64,000 bases of DNA from positions 682,001-746,000 of the forward strand of contig MU394063.1 of NCBI GenBank assembly GCA_022578605.1. Direction: 5' to 3'. The notes under the pieces are model-generated. The model was given only the letters and a program-made list of their open reading frames with translations, was not told where the DNA came from and made no database searches. The stretch comes from Camillea tinctor (Eukaryota > Ascomycota > Sordariomycetes > Xylariales > Xylariaceae). This document shows, in pieces, positions 21,701 through 35,308 of the stretch; within the stretch, counting starts at the first letter, position 1, and the number at the start of each line of letters is the position of its first letter. The position numbers were made by a program, and so were the translations under genes.

Positions 21701-24700
21701 TGTTCTCACCGAGATCATGGATCTAAGTTAAGTATCTATGTGAGGATGTATAGGCAAAGACAGAGAACGAACAAAGTTGTTAATCAACTTGTGGGCTTCA
21801 GCTATGGAGAGACCAGCTTCCGTACCTCCCTGGTTCCATATATAAAGACGCACAACGGCTTCTGAATTTTGTTTACTTTAGTACCTAGGTATTCATTTGG
21901 TAATTTGCGAATGTTAGCCTAAGTCTATATTATGTGTCTAGAAGGGTCAAGAAAGCCAACGGTCGTCGTTAAATTAAAGCTGGTTTATAATTGATGGCAC
22001 TTGCCGATCATCTATGTTTTGTCTTTTTTATCCCTTGTTCTAGACTCTGGAAGAAACGAGTACCCCCTTCCCTTCTTCGTCGTCTGGAAGCATGACTGGC
22101 GAATTAGCATACAATGACATGACTATAGATTACCTAGGTAGGGAGGAACAAAAGAGAGATCCAAAATAACCAGAAAGCAACGGAAACCCTTGAACTTAAA
22201 CTACTAAGTTGCCTATATCTTGGCCCCTACCGATCTTGAATATAGATATACTAGTTAGTCATAGTTGATGTTTTCTTTAATGCTGTTTAGTCTCACGTAT
22301 TATGATGCTCTTGTAGCCCCCAATCTCCAAAATTCCCCTTGAAATCTCATTTTTCTAGTACCCTGCAAATCATTCCAAGTCAAACGACTGAAAATATCGT
22401 TTCTTTTCCCCTCTGGTCGGCATGTGTCAGTCAAATGGCATACCAATGCAGCGTTGCATCTAGATGGGTGAAATCCCTGGTTCAAGGGTTCCGTTACCCG
22501 TCGAATCGCAATGGAAAGGCCAGACGGGGGACTCATAATACAGGGGCTTATTGCTTCGGCCACCTGCTGACGTGCAGGCCCTCCATGATCCCGGATGCTT
22601 TCCCCGATCACATCTGATCAGATGATTCCCAGGTCTGACAATCTATCTGTCCCAAAGTCTGCCTGCTGGATCTGCTCCTACGTACTGGTCATTAAAACTC
22701 GCCCTACAGATCTGAGGATCTGCATAGAATCAATCATGATAGGGAGCCATCCAAATAAAGTTGGGACGAGACCACACCCTTCCCCCCAAGAGAGACCAGG
22801 TTGGCCTTTCGGCTAGCATCACCACCTTACCTCCCGCTCCGTCCGTCTGCCCGTCCATCTTTCTGTATGTCTGTATGTCTATCTACCTGGTCACCGAGGG
22901 TCGATGATGATGCGGCTACCTAGGGATTGTCGTTCTGCATTGGCGGCGGCATGGATACCTGCATGAGGCAGATGGATCTTCGACCAACAGCACCCACCAC
23001 TGGCGTGAATTGCAATAAGTGTCTCTCCGGGACGTGGGGGCTGCTTCTTAAGAACCCCAGACCGCTGAAGGTCCCAGTATGCCCCCCTGATGGGTACGGT
23101 TTGCCTGAGCTGGCTGTTCAAGCCCGAGCCCTCTAGGACAAATTGACACCATGAATCATCGATTGTTATCCAGACCTAGATGGTATGGATTTCTTCCCTT
23201 TTCTTTCCGGGATACTCACTACTAAGGCATCACCTCTGGCCCTTCGTAAACGGACCAACTCGCCTACTATGTCTACTGCCGCTCGCCTGTTAGGCCGTTA
23301 GCTGCAAGGTCCCTTGCTGGTGTCACTAAAAACGACACACCCTTAACATATTATATCTTAAATGCCTAGGCGGGAAAACTCTTACCCTCAGTCGATCCGA
23401 GCAGCATGTCTTGCTACTAATGTCTTGGTCAGTTCCGGTCATAAAACCCAGACGTCCTTGCGGTTACTGCCATTCCACCTGAATATCTCTTAATCACGAT
23501 TAACTAGCCAGCTAGTCTGGGCCACCTCTACGCTTCTCTTGAAACCGACGCGTCTTTCCGTTTCACCGACATAAAAAAACCACGATCAACCTGCAAATAT
23601 CAACCATATATGATGAAATATTACAGCTCAGCGCGATCGAGACAGTGACTGTCACACAGGGACGGGGGAGATGTATGGTTGTTCAAAAAGCCTGGAACAC
23701 GCTCAAGGCACACCAGGAAGTATCCGGGTCACTGTAACCAGATTTTCAATCCCGGAGCGAACATGTGCGACATGATAATTATCAACTACCTAGCACTCAT
23801 ATCACTTCACGGGTGTGCAACAGTGACGTGCCTTACCTACCTTGGGCTCAGCATGGCACGGTTGATGGATGGAAAACAGTATTATGCCTCACCCGAAACA
23901 ACTCGGGCCACCTCACAGGCTCTGCGCCGGCTAATGGCACACGTCCCTAGAGAGTTATAGGGGGTCCGGTTCTCTTTTAGACTATCCGCTGCGCCATGCC
24001 TGGCCCCAATATGTTCGTCTGGCCGTGTATTGGACCAGACGCTTGAGGTCTCAGTTGGTGCTTGGCCTGGCCCAAACTGTGAATATTCTGGCAGAGCACA
24101 CTGGGGGAACAGAGAGAGAAGGGGGATAGGGGTAGAAAATTGGTAGACCTATGACGATTTGACCCCCAAGTTCAAGCGCTGTCGTGAGTAGATCTAAACC
24201 AATGATATAAGCGGTCTGTGGTACAGGTTCCGGCTACCTGCAGTCCTCTCCAGGAGAATGACAGCGGGGCATGCAAGAAGCCACTATGCCTTGGGGGAAA
24301 AGAAAAATTTCCGCTGCTACGCTCTCTCGGCTGGCATCCTCTACGGGCCATGTGGGCTGTCAGTGACAAAGTGTTGCGATCTTTTTTCTTTTCTTTTTCC
24401 CACGCTCCCGCCGCGCCCGGAAGCTTGATGAAAGACAACATATGACTCGATGTGGTGTGGCTCGGAGAGAATAGCATGGCATTATTATGTCGTACCTCCA
24501 CTGATTAAATCCCAAAGATCTTGTCCACTCGATACGGGTTGCCGTCGCCGGTCAACGAGATGGTCTCCTCTTTGTCTCAACCTTCTTTTTTTTTTTTCTA
24601 TTCTCGGACGCTATTGAATGGAAGCCTTGGCCATCGCCCAGCAAACTGGATGGGAGGGAGTCTCTGGTTTGAGAGGGGAATGAAGAGGGTATTTTTGGCT

Positions 24701-27496
24701 GGACTGAGATCTAGGTGAACTAGACGATGCCTTCTAACCTAGTCAATTGTGTTTTACGATAGGTAGGCTGGTAATGCGGATAGCTGAGTAGCAGTAATCA
24801 GTCAACTACCAATGATCAGGGGTTTTATGATATGTAGAGCTTATACAACCTATTATCTCATCTTAAATTACCTGTGCCTCTTAACTAGATGTCATAGTGT
24901 CAACCAGCATCGATCGGCGCTGCGCATCTGCAATCTACAAGGCACGTCCCGAGGCAACTGTTCTCAAAGGCTTGCACTTATGCCATTATCTCTGCAAGAC
25001 ATCACACTCTGCACGTGGCTGTTTATATGCTAGGAGACGAAGAGCCCGTCAAGCTATCAAATCGGATCCCCTGACTAGATCTGCTGAGATATCATCCTGG
25101 CTTACAATCTCCGCTCATTGACCAATAACAAGAAAAGAAAGAAAAGAAGAAGAAAAAACACACGGGCAGAGGAGCTTGGAGGAGGTAATAGTAAAAAGTG
25201 ACAGGTCACTTATGGGGCTGTTAGAGATTGACGAAATCGCGTATCACGATTTATGTGGACCCTAGGAGAGGTTCTTCAGCAATAAACTCGTTGGAGAGTG
25301 ACTTTTTATTTTACCGTGGTCCACTAATAAGGGGCAAAGAAAGGAGAAGGGATTAGGGGTTACTCAGTCGAGGTAACCTTACCGCTCACGTTGGTCCCTC
25401 AGCATAGAGTGAACACAAGCCGGGATGTTCCTCATCTGCGAAATACTTACCTATTACTTTCTACTACTATTCAAGGTGAGGTTGGGCCGTGATAGCCATG
25501 CCAAACGGACGATAGGTCTCCATCAGTTAGAGTAAACTTGTGTCACACCGTCGGACCTGCGAGACTCAGGATCATATTCGTTTGCGTTGCGTTACGCCGG
25601 CCCCGAAATAGGTGGACGCTCTGCACGTCTGATATACTACAAGATAGGCCAGAGGTAGGAGGGCAAACATGACGAAAGCCATTTTCTGGTCTATGTTAAG
25701 TTTGCTGGCAATGCTTCTTCCCACCTAAGGTATAATCCGGGGGCGAGCGGAAGCACTGCAAGCAGCAGTCGCCTCACGCGGGTCAAGTGCACATTATCTG
25801 TTGACTGGATGGAGAGCTTCCCCCGGTCACTGGTATTTTCCATTTACCTTTCTTTCTTTTTTCCCCTGCCGCTATGCCCCTGTTTCTCAACCGTTCGTTT
25901 GAAAGAACTGGTCATATTCTACCCCGCTGCTGCAGATACCATACTAGGCATACCAGAGAGAGCCGCCACTAGATGGTTGACCTATAATGGTTTAGAGCCA
26001 CCGGCTGTGTCTTCAAATTCTCGTATCATATAGCCCTCTGTTGCACGGAAGTACCGATGCACATATGCATTAGGTGACGAATACATGCGTTACATAGGGT
26101 TGTGTCTTCATATTGCTCAGTGCTGAAGCTCGACTCGCAGTTCAGTCATCACATTGTCTTACCTGTTGCGTTTGCCTTCCCACCCCCCTTTTTCTTCTCT
26201 CTGTCTGCTCACCCTAGTAGGACGGTAGCCGTTGACAAAGTAACCTCATCGTGTTTGCTCCTTACGCATCCTATGCGGATATCAGTCACTGAGCATAGAT
26301 ATTGTTCTGTCACTTATTCCTCTGCTGTCTCCTGGTTGATCGAGGAAAGAGGAGAAAAGAAAATCTCATGTTAAAAGACGTTAGTCGTGGCATTACACCG
26401 CATCATTCCTTTATTCTCCCCGATCTATTTGTTCATACTGGGATATGTTTCGGAGATGTATTGCCACTCCCTCTTGGTAGTGAAGCTAATCCCACTCCTC
26501 AGACCCTGACCCTATAATGGTTTGGCACAAAGTAGGTAGGCAATAGATGTTTCTTAGAAGAGGTCTCGGCCGACAACCACCATTCCCGCTTCCTTGGGGC
26601 TGTGACCAGGAAACTGGGAAGCGCCAGGGGGGGGGGGGGGGTTAAAGTATGGTATGTACGCATGGGGGATCCGCTCGAGATTGGCGTTCTGCTGTAAATC
26701 TCTCTTATTCTAGATCGCCGTCAAGGATGTTAAAAACCACCCCTGCCTTACCTTACGGCATAAATGCCCCTAGGAGACTACACTGCTACTGAGTAGGAGG
26801 GGGGCAGTTCTGAATTGCACGACCAAGCCGGTTTAGACCAGAATGAGCACATGGTTGGACTCTGTTGTTATGCATGTAGAGATATGCGGCCTGCCGCGTC
26901 GCCGTCTTGTGCAACGAGGCCAGGCTATTGAACATCTCTTGCTGTGGACACCTTGTAGACGTGACATCTGCTGTACCATCAACTATCTAGCAAAGAACTT
27001 CCATCTAGTACTTTGGAGGCTATCTACCCCGGATGCAAACGCCTCTGGACGTTGAGGGCTTGTCTAAGAACAGTTGTACGGGGTATAACATCAATGGAAC
27101 TTGCAGGAGCCTTCCAATATCTCCTTCAAATCTTTCCTTGTTAACGGAAGTCTTCCTTCGTTTTAGCAAACTGACAAGTTTGATCAGCTCTTTTGAAACA
27201 TTCGAGTCTTACAACGAGAGAGACCTGGTGAAGCTCGACCTCATCAAGCTGAACTTTTTCAGGGCTTTGATCTTTGACGCCAACCGATTGTCAAACATCC
27301 TGACCCCCCCTGGTCTTCCTTTGCAGAACGCTTCATTATCCTTTCTCATCAATATTTTGCCTACCCGTCGCAGAACGAAACCACTGGACACCCCCACTAT
27401 CTGTCGATGTGCCTCCGATAGTACGTGGGTGAGCTGAGAACAGTTCTTGTCTCTTAAGCATTTGACCGCAGGATTGTTGGGTTCACGAGAAACACA
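18724..27496. other. 8.8-kb region without a credible protein gene
   Basis: This is the largest gap in the window. All open frames are short, lack family resemblance and often run through poly-T or low-complexity tracts. It contains G runs at 19359-19369 (11 G) and 26627-26641 (15 G), a GTGTC-type repeat near 20670 and ACCTAGGT at 21883 and 22132. The part from about 21.9 kb onward is less AT-rich than other spacers and leads into the Zn2Cys6 regulator at 27497. It may hold that gene's extended regulatory region or 5' UTR, or non-coding transcripts. I found no tRNA with a matching acceptor and T stem. Confidence 0.5.
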
Positions 27497-29039
27497 ATGG
27501 TGTCTCCAACATCGTATTGTGCGCCCAACGACGGAGGCAGACGATATAGCCGCGGCTGTCCGCCATATGCCTTCACCTATTCAGATCGGCGCTTTCACCT
27601 TCCCTCCCACGAGACACGGACGACTACGATGACAGAGCGTGAGGATCCGGACTCATCGCAGCCACGTAAGCGTATTGCGGTTGCGGTATGTGAGCCCCTT
27701 TCTTTCCAATTGCTTTCTCTAGCAGGAAATGTTATCGAAATGCTGATTCAATGGATTCTAAAGTGCGGCCGGTGCCGGAAACGGAAGATTCGATGCAGCG
27801 GCGACACCGGGAACGGCGGCCCGTGTTCGAACTGCAAGAACGCGGGCCACGAACCTTGCCAGTTTCTACGGGTACGGGCGACTTTCCGTGTCGACTCTAC
27901 AGAGTCTGTTAATTCATGCTGTTTTTCTAACCGTATTGTCTTCCTAGGTATCTTCACACGAGGCCCCTATAAGAAACGAAGGCAGCGATTACGGATATAG
28001 TCTCGACGCTGGAAGGGCATTTACTAACCAATCTCGTGGTACCCCTTCCCCTTTGAATCCGAGCACCATCTATGCTCCCCAGATGCCAGCAACGGATGTG
28101 CTGCCTCCATACCGCCAGAGCCCGTATCCGTATAATAGCAAAGGTTACTGCTCAACTATGCCAGGATGGGCGGGGACGTACCCTGATGAGGATGTCGATT
28201 ATGGCTTGAATTACCCTCCCTACTCAATGTTGAGCCAAGACCCTTCGAATATGATGCGGAGTTATGGACGGTACGGCTCTGGGGGAACTGTTTATGTCGA
28301 TCCAGAAGCTTCTGCCTATTCCTACGGAAGCCTGGTGCATCGTCCAGCTGCCGTGAATAACGAATCGCAAGGATTCTCACTATCGGGCATGGCAGCATCT
28401 CTTCCTGCCGCCACGAATCGCATGGTTCCAGCAGACCGTTTGCATTCTCAGGTGAATAGAACTTTAACTGGATCTTCTAGTTACCGAGCGGACGGCCTTC
28501 CAAGCCACTACTCGAGCTCGAAGACTTCGCCTACGAGCACAATATCCGAGGTTGGCTACAGCAGCCTGCCCTCCAACTATGAGCCCCCTTACACATCCTC
28601 GAGTGCCTTGAGCTCAAATATTCCACATCGGCCTTCGAGTCATGCGGACAACGCGTCCTATCAGTCAAGCGGAAGCACTGGATCAGAATCCGTGTACGCG
28701 GCAAGCGACCCGGCACTACGGTCAGGAGAGGAGTCCAACTCGAACCTCAGTTATATCTATAGCGACACCAAGCTGGATACCTCACGACGAGGCTCTCACT
28801 CCAGTGGCGGAGCAAGTACCGCTTCGGTCCTTTCTAACGGCCACATATACGTGCCCGAGTCCCATCATTCGCACGCCGCTTCACAGAGCTATGTGGTTCC
28901 AGGAGCCCCGGCTTCACAAGGGAGCGGAGGTGATGGAGCTACAGCGTCGGCAGGTGGAAGTACTGGCAGCAATGGGCACCCACATATGCAGTCCTCGGAC
29001 GGGCACCGACGATCTGCGGGAAGCCTCCGTGGAGCATAA
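27497..29039 (+). CDS. Zn2Cys6 transcription factor with Ser/Tyr/Gly-rich C-terminus
   Basis: A nuclear DNA-binding regulator with one binuclear zinc cluster. Exons are 27497-27685, 27764-27871 and 27948-29039, giving 462 aa, and both introns are phase 0. Exon 2 encodes exactly the cluster: C64, C67, C74, C84, C87 and C95 (spacing 2-6-9-2-7), preceded by the basic PRKRIAVA. The long C-terminal part is rich in Ser, Tyr, Pro and Gly (SKGYCSTMPGWAGTYPD, VYVDPEASAYSYGSLVHRPA, FSLSGMAASLPAA) and lacks the usual fungal_trans middle domain. I recall similar unnamed regulators in other Pezizomycotina but cannot give a symbol. The very long upstream gap is typical of developmental regulators, which is inference. 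Intron 1 (78 nt) is open in frame. Confidence 0.85.
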
Positions 29040-31073
29040 CTGCCGTCACATTTCCATTCTCTGTATCCCGGTTGGTTGTGCATCTTGGCGATGGCGACCT
29101 GCCGTGCGACATTCTTTAGGGCGGGGAGTAGGAAGAAGGGAGGGATTCAGCCACTGTGCATGCTTGGACGGCATATACACGACCTAAGGTCAGGTATGAT
29201 GAAAGAGACTAGACTATGCGTTTTTGTTCGCCTTCGCTGTCCTCCTCTATCGACGGTATTGATTTCCCGGTTCTTATGCTTTAATTCTCTTTGGGACGGT
29301 TTACAAAAGAAAACATACACTATCGACAACAGCAACACTACACCACCATCACCACCAATAACAGCAATATCAATAACGCCAATATCTATTCAGGGGGTCA
29401 TTCTCACGTTGGGTTTCATTGCATTTTGCGCCCTTAAAACCCCGGCATTGGGTATACCTGGTGGTTGCATCTATTCTATCATCAGGCGATCCCGGGTACC
29501 CTGTTTCATCTACTCCAAACAATACTTTCCCGCCACAGACAACCTCGATAATAGAACACGCTCTACCCATGGATATACCCCCTCTCCTAGGATATCAAAT
29601 CGGAGAAGGGCTTGATAGGCGAAGTTAACCCATGTGTGGCGTTTCGTGTTGCCAGGCATTGAGTTGCGCAGAAATGCAGGCACTGGCACCCAATTATTCG
29701 GGCGCTTACAATCCTCCAGATGGTGCATCGTCGTTAATCTATCCACTCTCGTAACATACTAGAGACAGAGTGCATATTCTATTAAGGCCTGTCACAGACC
29801 AATAGATGCTAGCACGAGGACAAACAAATAGGTGGAACGATTAACGGTTGGGTATGCTGGCTATTTCTACTCCGTCTTCAGTTTTTTTCCCTCCTTGGTG
29901 TGTCCGTCTGCACTTACTCCATTCCATCTTTTTGTTCCCCTTCTTTCCTACTTCCTTTCGCGTTTTCTGTCGTATTGTATTTGCATTGCTCCTCTACTAC
30001 CCAGTGGTAAGAGTCCTTAAGTTTGGAACCAAGGATCCAAGGGAGAAAAGCTTGTCTTTCGTCTGATTCAGATTTACGATACACACAATCCAGTGGCATA
30101 AAAATGGTTAGAGCATTATGGCGGCAAGATCACAGACGGGGGAAAGAGAAAAAAGAGTGGCCGCCAATTCTATGCGTATTGGCAACTGGTGCTTGGCACC
30201 ACGAGGGACTAGGGGTGGTTATTATTATTACTGCGTTTACCTGCACCGTAATTTTTCCTGATTCTTTGATTCTCGGCATGTCAAAGTACGTTTATTCTTC
30301 TCTTTATTTCCCTTTCTCGGATACCAAACAACTAGTGGTATAATGGGCGGGCTCTTGACACAGGCTGGCTGGCATGTCGAACACTACACATACATACTCG
30401 GCATCAGGGGAAGGCATGTAGACCACTTTAAAGTTACAAGAAATTGTCATAGGTCACCCTAGCTTCTGTTTTTTTTTTCTTTCTTTTTCTTTTTACCCTC
30501 TCTCTCTCTATGTTTATTTCTTCCTTTTTACATGTTGGGGAAGGATTTTACTTGAAGAAAAAAGAATCTTTGCTATAGTCCTTTAAAGAAGCCTGAGAGA
30601 CACGGAAACTATTGTTTGAGCTCTGATAAAGCACATCAAAGGGACGGAAAGCGGCAACTTTGCGCTCCATTCAAGTTGTCCTCACCGGAGGTTTGGTAAT
30701 AACCCATCTGGAACACTATGTACATGTAGCTCGGAGCTAGTAGTTATTTCCCTTTTCATGTGATCTAAAGTTGTATTCACATTGAATAACTACTACGATT
30801 AGTACATAATAATAAACGCATATCTACTAACCTACTAGACTAACTTCGGTAATGTGAAGAAACCTGAGGGGTTAACGCCGTTCGGACTTACTGCCGAGCG
30901 TATTATCTGCTTCGGCCATCAATTGAGTACACAATCGACCTGGAGGAGCATACCCAAGTTTAAGAGACTGACGCTGACTCTTCTCCAAAACGATAATACT
31001 ATCGCGGGCCATATAAATGAGCTAATAACCACCAAGATACACAAGTTCAACAACAATCCTTGATTATCGCACC
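29040..31073. other. Intergenic region
   Basis: This 2-kb spacer lies between the Zn2Cys6 regulator and the dehydrogenase. It has a short trinucleotide-like CAACA/CACCA run near 29330-29370 and pyrimidine tracts around 29880-29990 and 30470-30530. No frame looks coding. Confidence 0.45.
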
Positions 31074-32056
31074 ATGGAGTCTACATATCCACCACAGCCC
31101 CCAGAGAATGGTGAGTAACTGCATTAATTGGCATTCATTGACATCCATGAAACTCCTCTCTTTCGGGGCATGATTTCTAATAAGTGATAGGGGCAACATT
31201 CACTTCTTCTACACATAGCATTCCGTACCCGCTTCTTTCAACTGCGAGGCATATCGGACACAATGTTTTGATTACTGGAGGAACTAGGGGTATTGGGAGG
31301 GCTACTGCAGTGGCTTTTGCTAGGGCTGGGGCGAAAGCCATCGCAGTAGCAGATATATCCGAAGCTTTCGAGCATCTAGCTAGCGATCTCATTGCGGCTG
31401 CGCAAGACAACGGCCACGAACCACCACAGATTGTGCTGACGAAGATGGACGTCACTGACGAGGGCAGCGTGCAGAAGTGCGCTGAACTCATCAAGGAAGA
31501 ATTTAAAGGCAAACTGGATATTTTAGTTAATAATGCTGGGTATATGACATCAGCGCAGCCTATTCCGGAGTCGGACACGAGAGCCTGGTGGAGGACAATG
31601 GAGGTAAACTTGAAAGGTGTCTTCCATACGGCTAAATACTTCATACCGCTTTTGCTGGAGAGTCCCAACGGCCCGCAGACCGTGGTCAACATCTCCAGCG
31701 TCGCAGCGCACAACCTCCGGCCGATGGCCTCGGCGTACGGAACGTCGAAGATGGCAGTGCTGAAATTAACAGAGTTCTTGCTGGTGGAAGCTGGTCATCG
31801 AGGTCTCGTCGCCTACTCTGTTCATCCAGGCGCAGTGCTCACAGAACTTGCTGAAAAGGGCATGCCTCCCGAGACCCTGTATGGACTGAATGATAGTGCC
31901 GAATTATCTGGAGCGACCGTTTCTTGGTTGTCGAGCGAGCGTCGAGCATGGCTTAGTGGACGATATTTAAGTGCTACATGGGACATGAACGAAATACTTA
32001 GTCGCAGGTCAGAGATCGAGGAAGTGGATAAGTTGAAGGTTAGGCTTGTTGTCTAG
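31074..32056 (+). CDS. Short-chain dehydrogenase/reductase (classical SDR)
   Basis: An NAD(P)-dependent oxidoreductase of the classical SDR type. Exons are 31074-31110 and 31191-32056, with an 80-nt intron, giving 300 aa. The cofactor motif TGGTRGIG is at residues 41-48, and ILVNNAG follows in the usual place. The catalytic triad can be placed as Ser182 (VNISSVAA), Tyr195 and Lys199 (YGTSK). HPGAVLT follows as in most SDRs. The N-terminus carries about 35 extra residues before the Rossmann fold, with no clear targeting signal. The two-exon model restores an ATG start, because the second exon's frame otherwise begins only at GTG. The gene converges on a Zn2Cys6 regulator 640 nt away. The substrate is unknown. 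Confidence 0.88.
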
Positions 32057-32697
32057 AACACTCAATTCGATATAAAGAGTCCTAAAGGGTTATCTAAAAT
32101 GATATCGATTAGACTGAGATGCGTAGAATGTCAGGGGCACTGGGTCTCATCCACCAAGACCGCATTCATAAATTGTTAAGTATAGATCTGTATTACATGT
32201 CTTGGAGAGCTTGAGGGGAATATCTACTTACAGCAGGGTATCACAAAAAAGAGTCAAGTTTGGCAGTACATATCAATTCAGAACTCGCTACATATTCTCG
32301 AATGTTTCCCATGAGCTGATCTTTTCTAAATGAAGCTACTATTGAGGTTTTAGTTCTCAAAGCCAGGTTGCCTTTTAGGTGATCATGTAATTTTTGTAGA
32401 GTATATATGTATATCTGGCACATTGCTACTTCAACTTATCCTCGGAGTTTTCCATATCTTTTCCGTTATGTCTTTTTACTATAACAGTGATGTTGCATAT
32501 GTATTCATTAGCTAAGGATTATCTAACACGGAGGCTTGCCTGAGAGACAGGCTATACTAGACATTGATTCCACACACACACACTACATGTATATTAGAGG
32601 TGACACACATGTAGCATTCCAACTCGAACCCCTCGTCCCCGGCTTCATCATCACTAGGATTGGTACCACGAACTATACGCCGGTCACACATAATCGA

Positions 32698-34867
32698 TTA
32701 ACAATGGCGGAACGTATCCCATAGGCTGGGGAAGAGCTCATCGATGAATGAGGTGTCTTGAATAAACGCATCTTGGGAACTCGGTTCAAAAGAGGGATTT
32801 TCTTCGGGGTGGGCCGAGGGCGTCATAAGTTTTTCAACAATCTCGGCATGTTGTGCGAGGCAAATGTCGCCGAGGTCCCAGCTTAGCGATTCACGATGCC
32901 GACGCAAGGCTGCAATCAGGTCAGATGCTAATCGGAGAGACATGCTCTCAGTGAGACCAGCGGGAGAACTCTCGGTCTCGAGAGCACATCGGAGCAGAAT
33001 AGTCACCGTCGATGGGAAGACGAAGGCGCTTGTGGGAAGCCAGAAGTCCCCTAGCTGCTGCTCTTGCATCTCATTAACTAACAAGACGATATCCTCTGCC
33101 GTCCGCCGAACATGTATATATCGGGTTGCTAGGCCATCGTCGTCCACATCGTTTTTAGAGCGGTCGTCGTCTAACTGTATCCGGTGCGTGAGTAGCTGTA
33201 AGGAGAGGTAGGACAATCGCAAATTTGCTGCTCCCGGGAGGGTCAACTGGGTTCCACGCGTGATGATCCATCGTACCCTATCCTCTAGACTTTCAACCCA
33301 CTGGTTGAGTCGGAGTTCGAGATTGCGAACAGGAGTATTTGTATCTCGGTTTAAGCAGTAGAGATGGTGCAGATAATAGCCCAGTACATCTGTGAGTCCA
33401 GACAGGGCAATAAATATCAGAATAGCTTCCGAGTCGGTAGGTATAGGGTGATTTGAAACTTATGATAGTAAAGTGTCAATCTGTGCTTCTACTAATGTTT
33501 CATGTTGTGAGTAGGGTTACGTACAGTATTCTATCCTTGGCAAAGGAACATCGTAGAATCCTCTCTGTATATGCGGTGGCGTACCATATGCTAGACTTGA
33601 CCTGTAGACGGGAGATTAGCCATGCGTATCTGGAACTCAATTTTCATTACATACCACCTATCGTGTATTAAAAGAGACCACCATATTTTCATACGCAAGG
33701 TTTTCTCCGAGAGAGGTATGTCCCAGGAGGAGGGATCATGATTAAGACCAAGAGAGTGAGCGAGAGACACGGCACACCCCAGTTGTACCCCGTTTCCTAT
33801 CAACGAAGTAATCGGTCGCCCCCCGACATTGAGGAGGATCGAGGTGATGGTGGAGATCCCGGGAGATAGGTGCATTTCTGAGTAGAGGGCCTCGTTTGCC
33901 AAATTCCACACGAAGCGGACATCTGGACATTTATGGGTTGCGAGTCGAGGCGAGAACTGCCAGTAGACTAAGGTATGAGCATAAAGGCAGGACAAAAGCG
34001 CAGGTGACTTCGGAATCAATGTATAGTTATATTAGTATTAATGAGTTATGCAATATCTCCGAGGGGGAATAGGCATGAGCATAAGGTATTAAGGGAGTTT
34101 CTCACTATGCTATCCTTGGCACTAGAATATTGGCTCCTGAACGATTCCTTGTCAAGAAGTGGGAAACAGCCGTTAACTTTTTCGAAATACCTATTATTAC
34201 AGTTAGCCTACTTAGTATATACCTCACCGAAACGGGCGTATTTCTAGACCCACACAGCAACCAGGTCCTCGACCCAAGGTTCGAGAAGCTTTTCGATAAT
34301 TTGACATTTTAGATATGAGGGACTGGAGTTAGTCGTGAGGCCCAATGGCCCTTTGCGGACTGGTGTGAAGAGTATCGGCTTGCTTCCACTTGTTGGCTTC
34401 GGGCGGATCAAACGCATACCACTGGTATTACTATTGACAGCTGATAGATATTCGGCCAGGACCTGACTGTCGCCTATCACCGCGGGCCCGATGATATGGC
34501 GGCTTTCATGTTCGGTGTCGTCAGTTGAAAGCGGAGTTGGATGACTACCTTGTTGTTCTCCGTCGGTTTCCCATATGCTGGGTGGTTCATTAGCTATTCC
34601 ATGACTTTGAGTTGGCGTAGTGATCCGCCTCCGGATAGCTCGCTTGGATGTGGGTCGTTCTCGGCTAGGACTGCCCTGGCTTCTCGGAGGAGTACCGCCA
34701 GATTCACGGCTGCTCGGGAAATAGCAATCAGTGCCGTGGACCCGGCACATTAAACACGCGGGACTACGGGCCTCAACTTTGCAGCGGGACTTGCGGCGAC
34801 GGCAAGGAAGGCATGCTGGACGCAAATGAGACCTATAAGGCCTCTCCTGCTGTCCCAAAGAATCCAT
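32698..34867 (-). CDS. Zn2Cys6 / fungal_trans transcription factor
   Basis: A pathway-type regulator with an N-terminal zinc cluster and a fungal_trans domain. Five exons on the minus strand fit: 34254-34867, 34106-34190, 33655-34007, 33525-33601 and 32698-33458, giving 629 aa. Cluster cysteines are C19, C22, C29, C38, C41 and C48 (spacing 2-6-8-2-6). After a Ser/Thr/Pro-rich linker, the middle domain starts at about residue 200. It shows YFEKVNGCFPLLDKESF, SPALLSCLYAHTLVYW, GCAVSLAHSLGLNHDPSSW and KIWWSLLIHDRWSSLAYGTPPHI. Several of these phrases only appear after splicing, which supports the model. The architecture resembles regulators of nitrogen or carbon use such as TamA/Dal81, but orthology is not shown. 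It lies 441 nt downstream of the aminotransferase on the same strand and may control its neighbours. Confidence 0.85.
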
Positions 34868-35308
34868 TGCTAGAGTGTTCAGAAGTCTGAAAGAGGAATC
34901 GAGGACATGAATAGAATACGGGCTAGAAACTATAGATATATCTTATGTCTAGGCCCTTTTCCCTCGGGAAACTATGCCTATCGCTCAAACCTATATGCAC
35001 ACCCACAGTCGAAACAATCCACTCTACACTGTAACTATCTCTACCCCTGACAAATAACAATGACTGCGGGTAAGCTTTAACAAGACTAAGCGGGACTATA
35101 GAACTTAAATATTTTCTCCTATACGTCAATTAAGAAGAGGTGAGTTAACGATTGACACATGCCCCCCTACCTAAACACAAGAAGGACCTATTACAACATA
35201 CCTACAATACTATAACCACCTAAACTCTGAAAAGAGTCACAGTCATAAGTGAATTGTCATATATATTAAAGCATGTCGTAGAACAATACCTTTGCCCCGC
35301 CCTATTCC

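Noticed and set aside
22440..22520. tRNA-like B-box word (GGTTCAAGGG)
   Set aside because: No matching A box, anticodon stem or acceptor stem could be placed around it. A GGTTCGAG word at 40793 also failed.
27033..27437. 134-codon frame just upstream of the Zn2Cys6 regulator
   Set aside because: No domain pattern and no in-frame splice to the regulator; better explained as 5' UTR or spacer.
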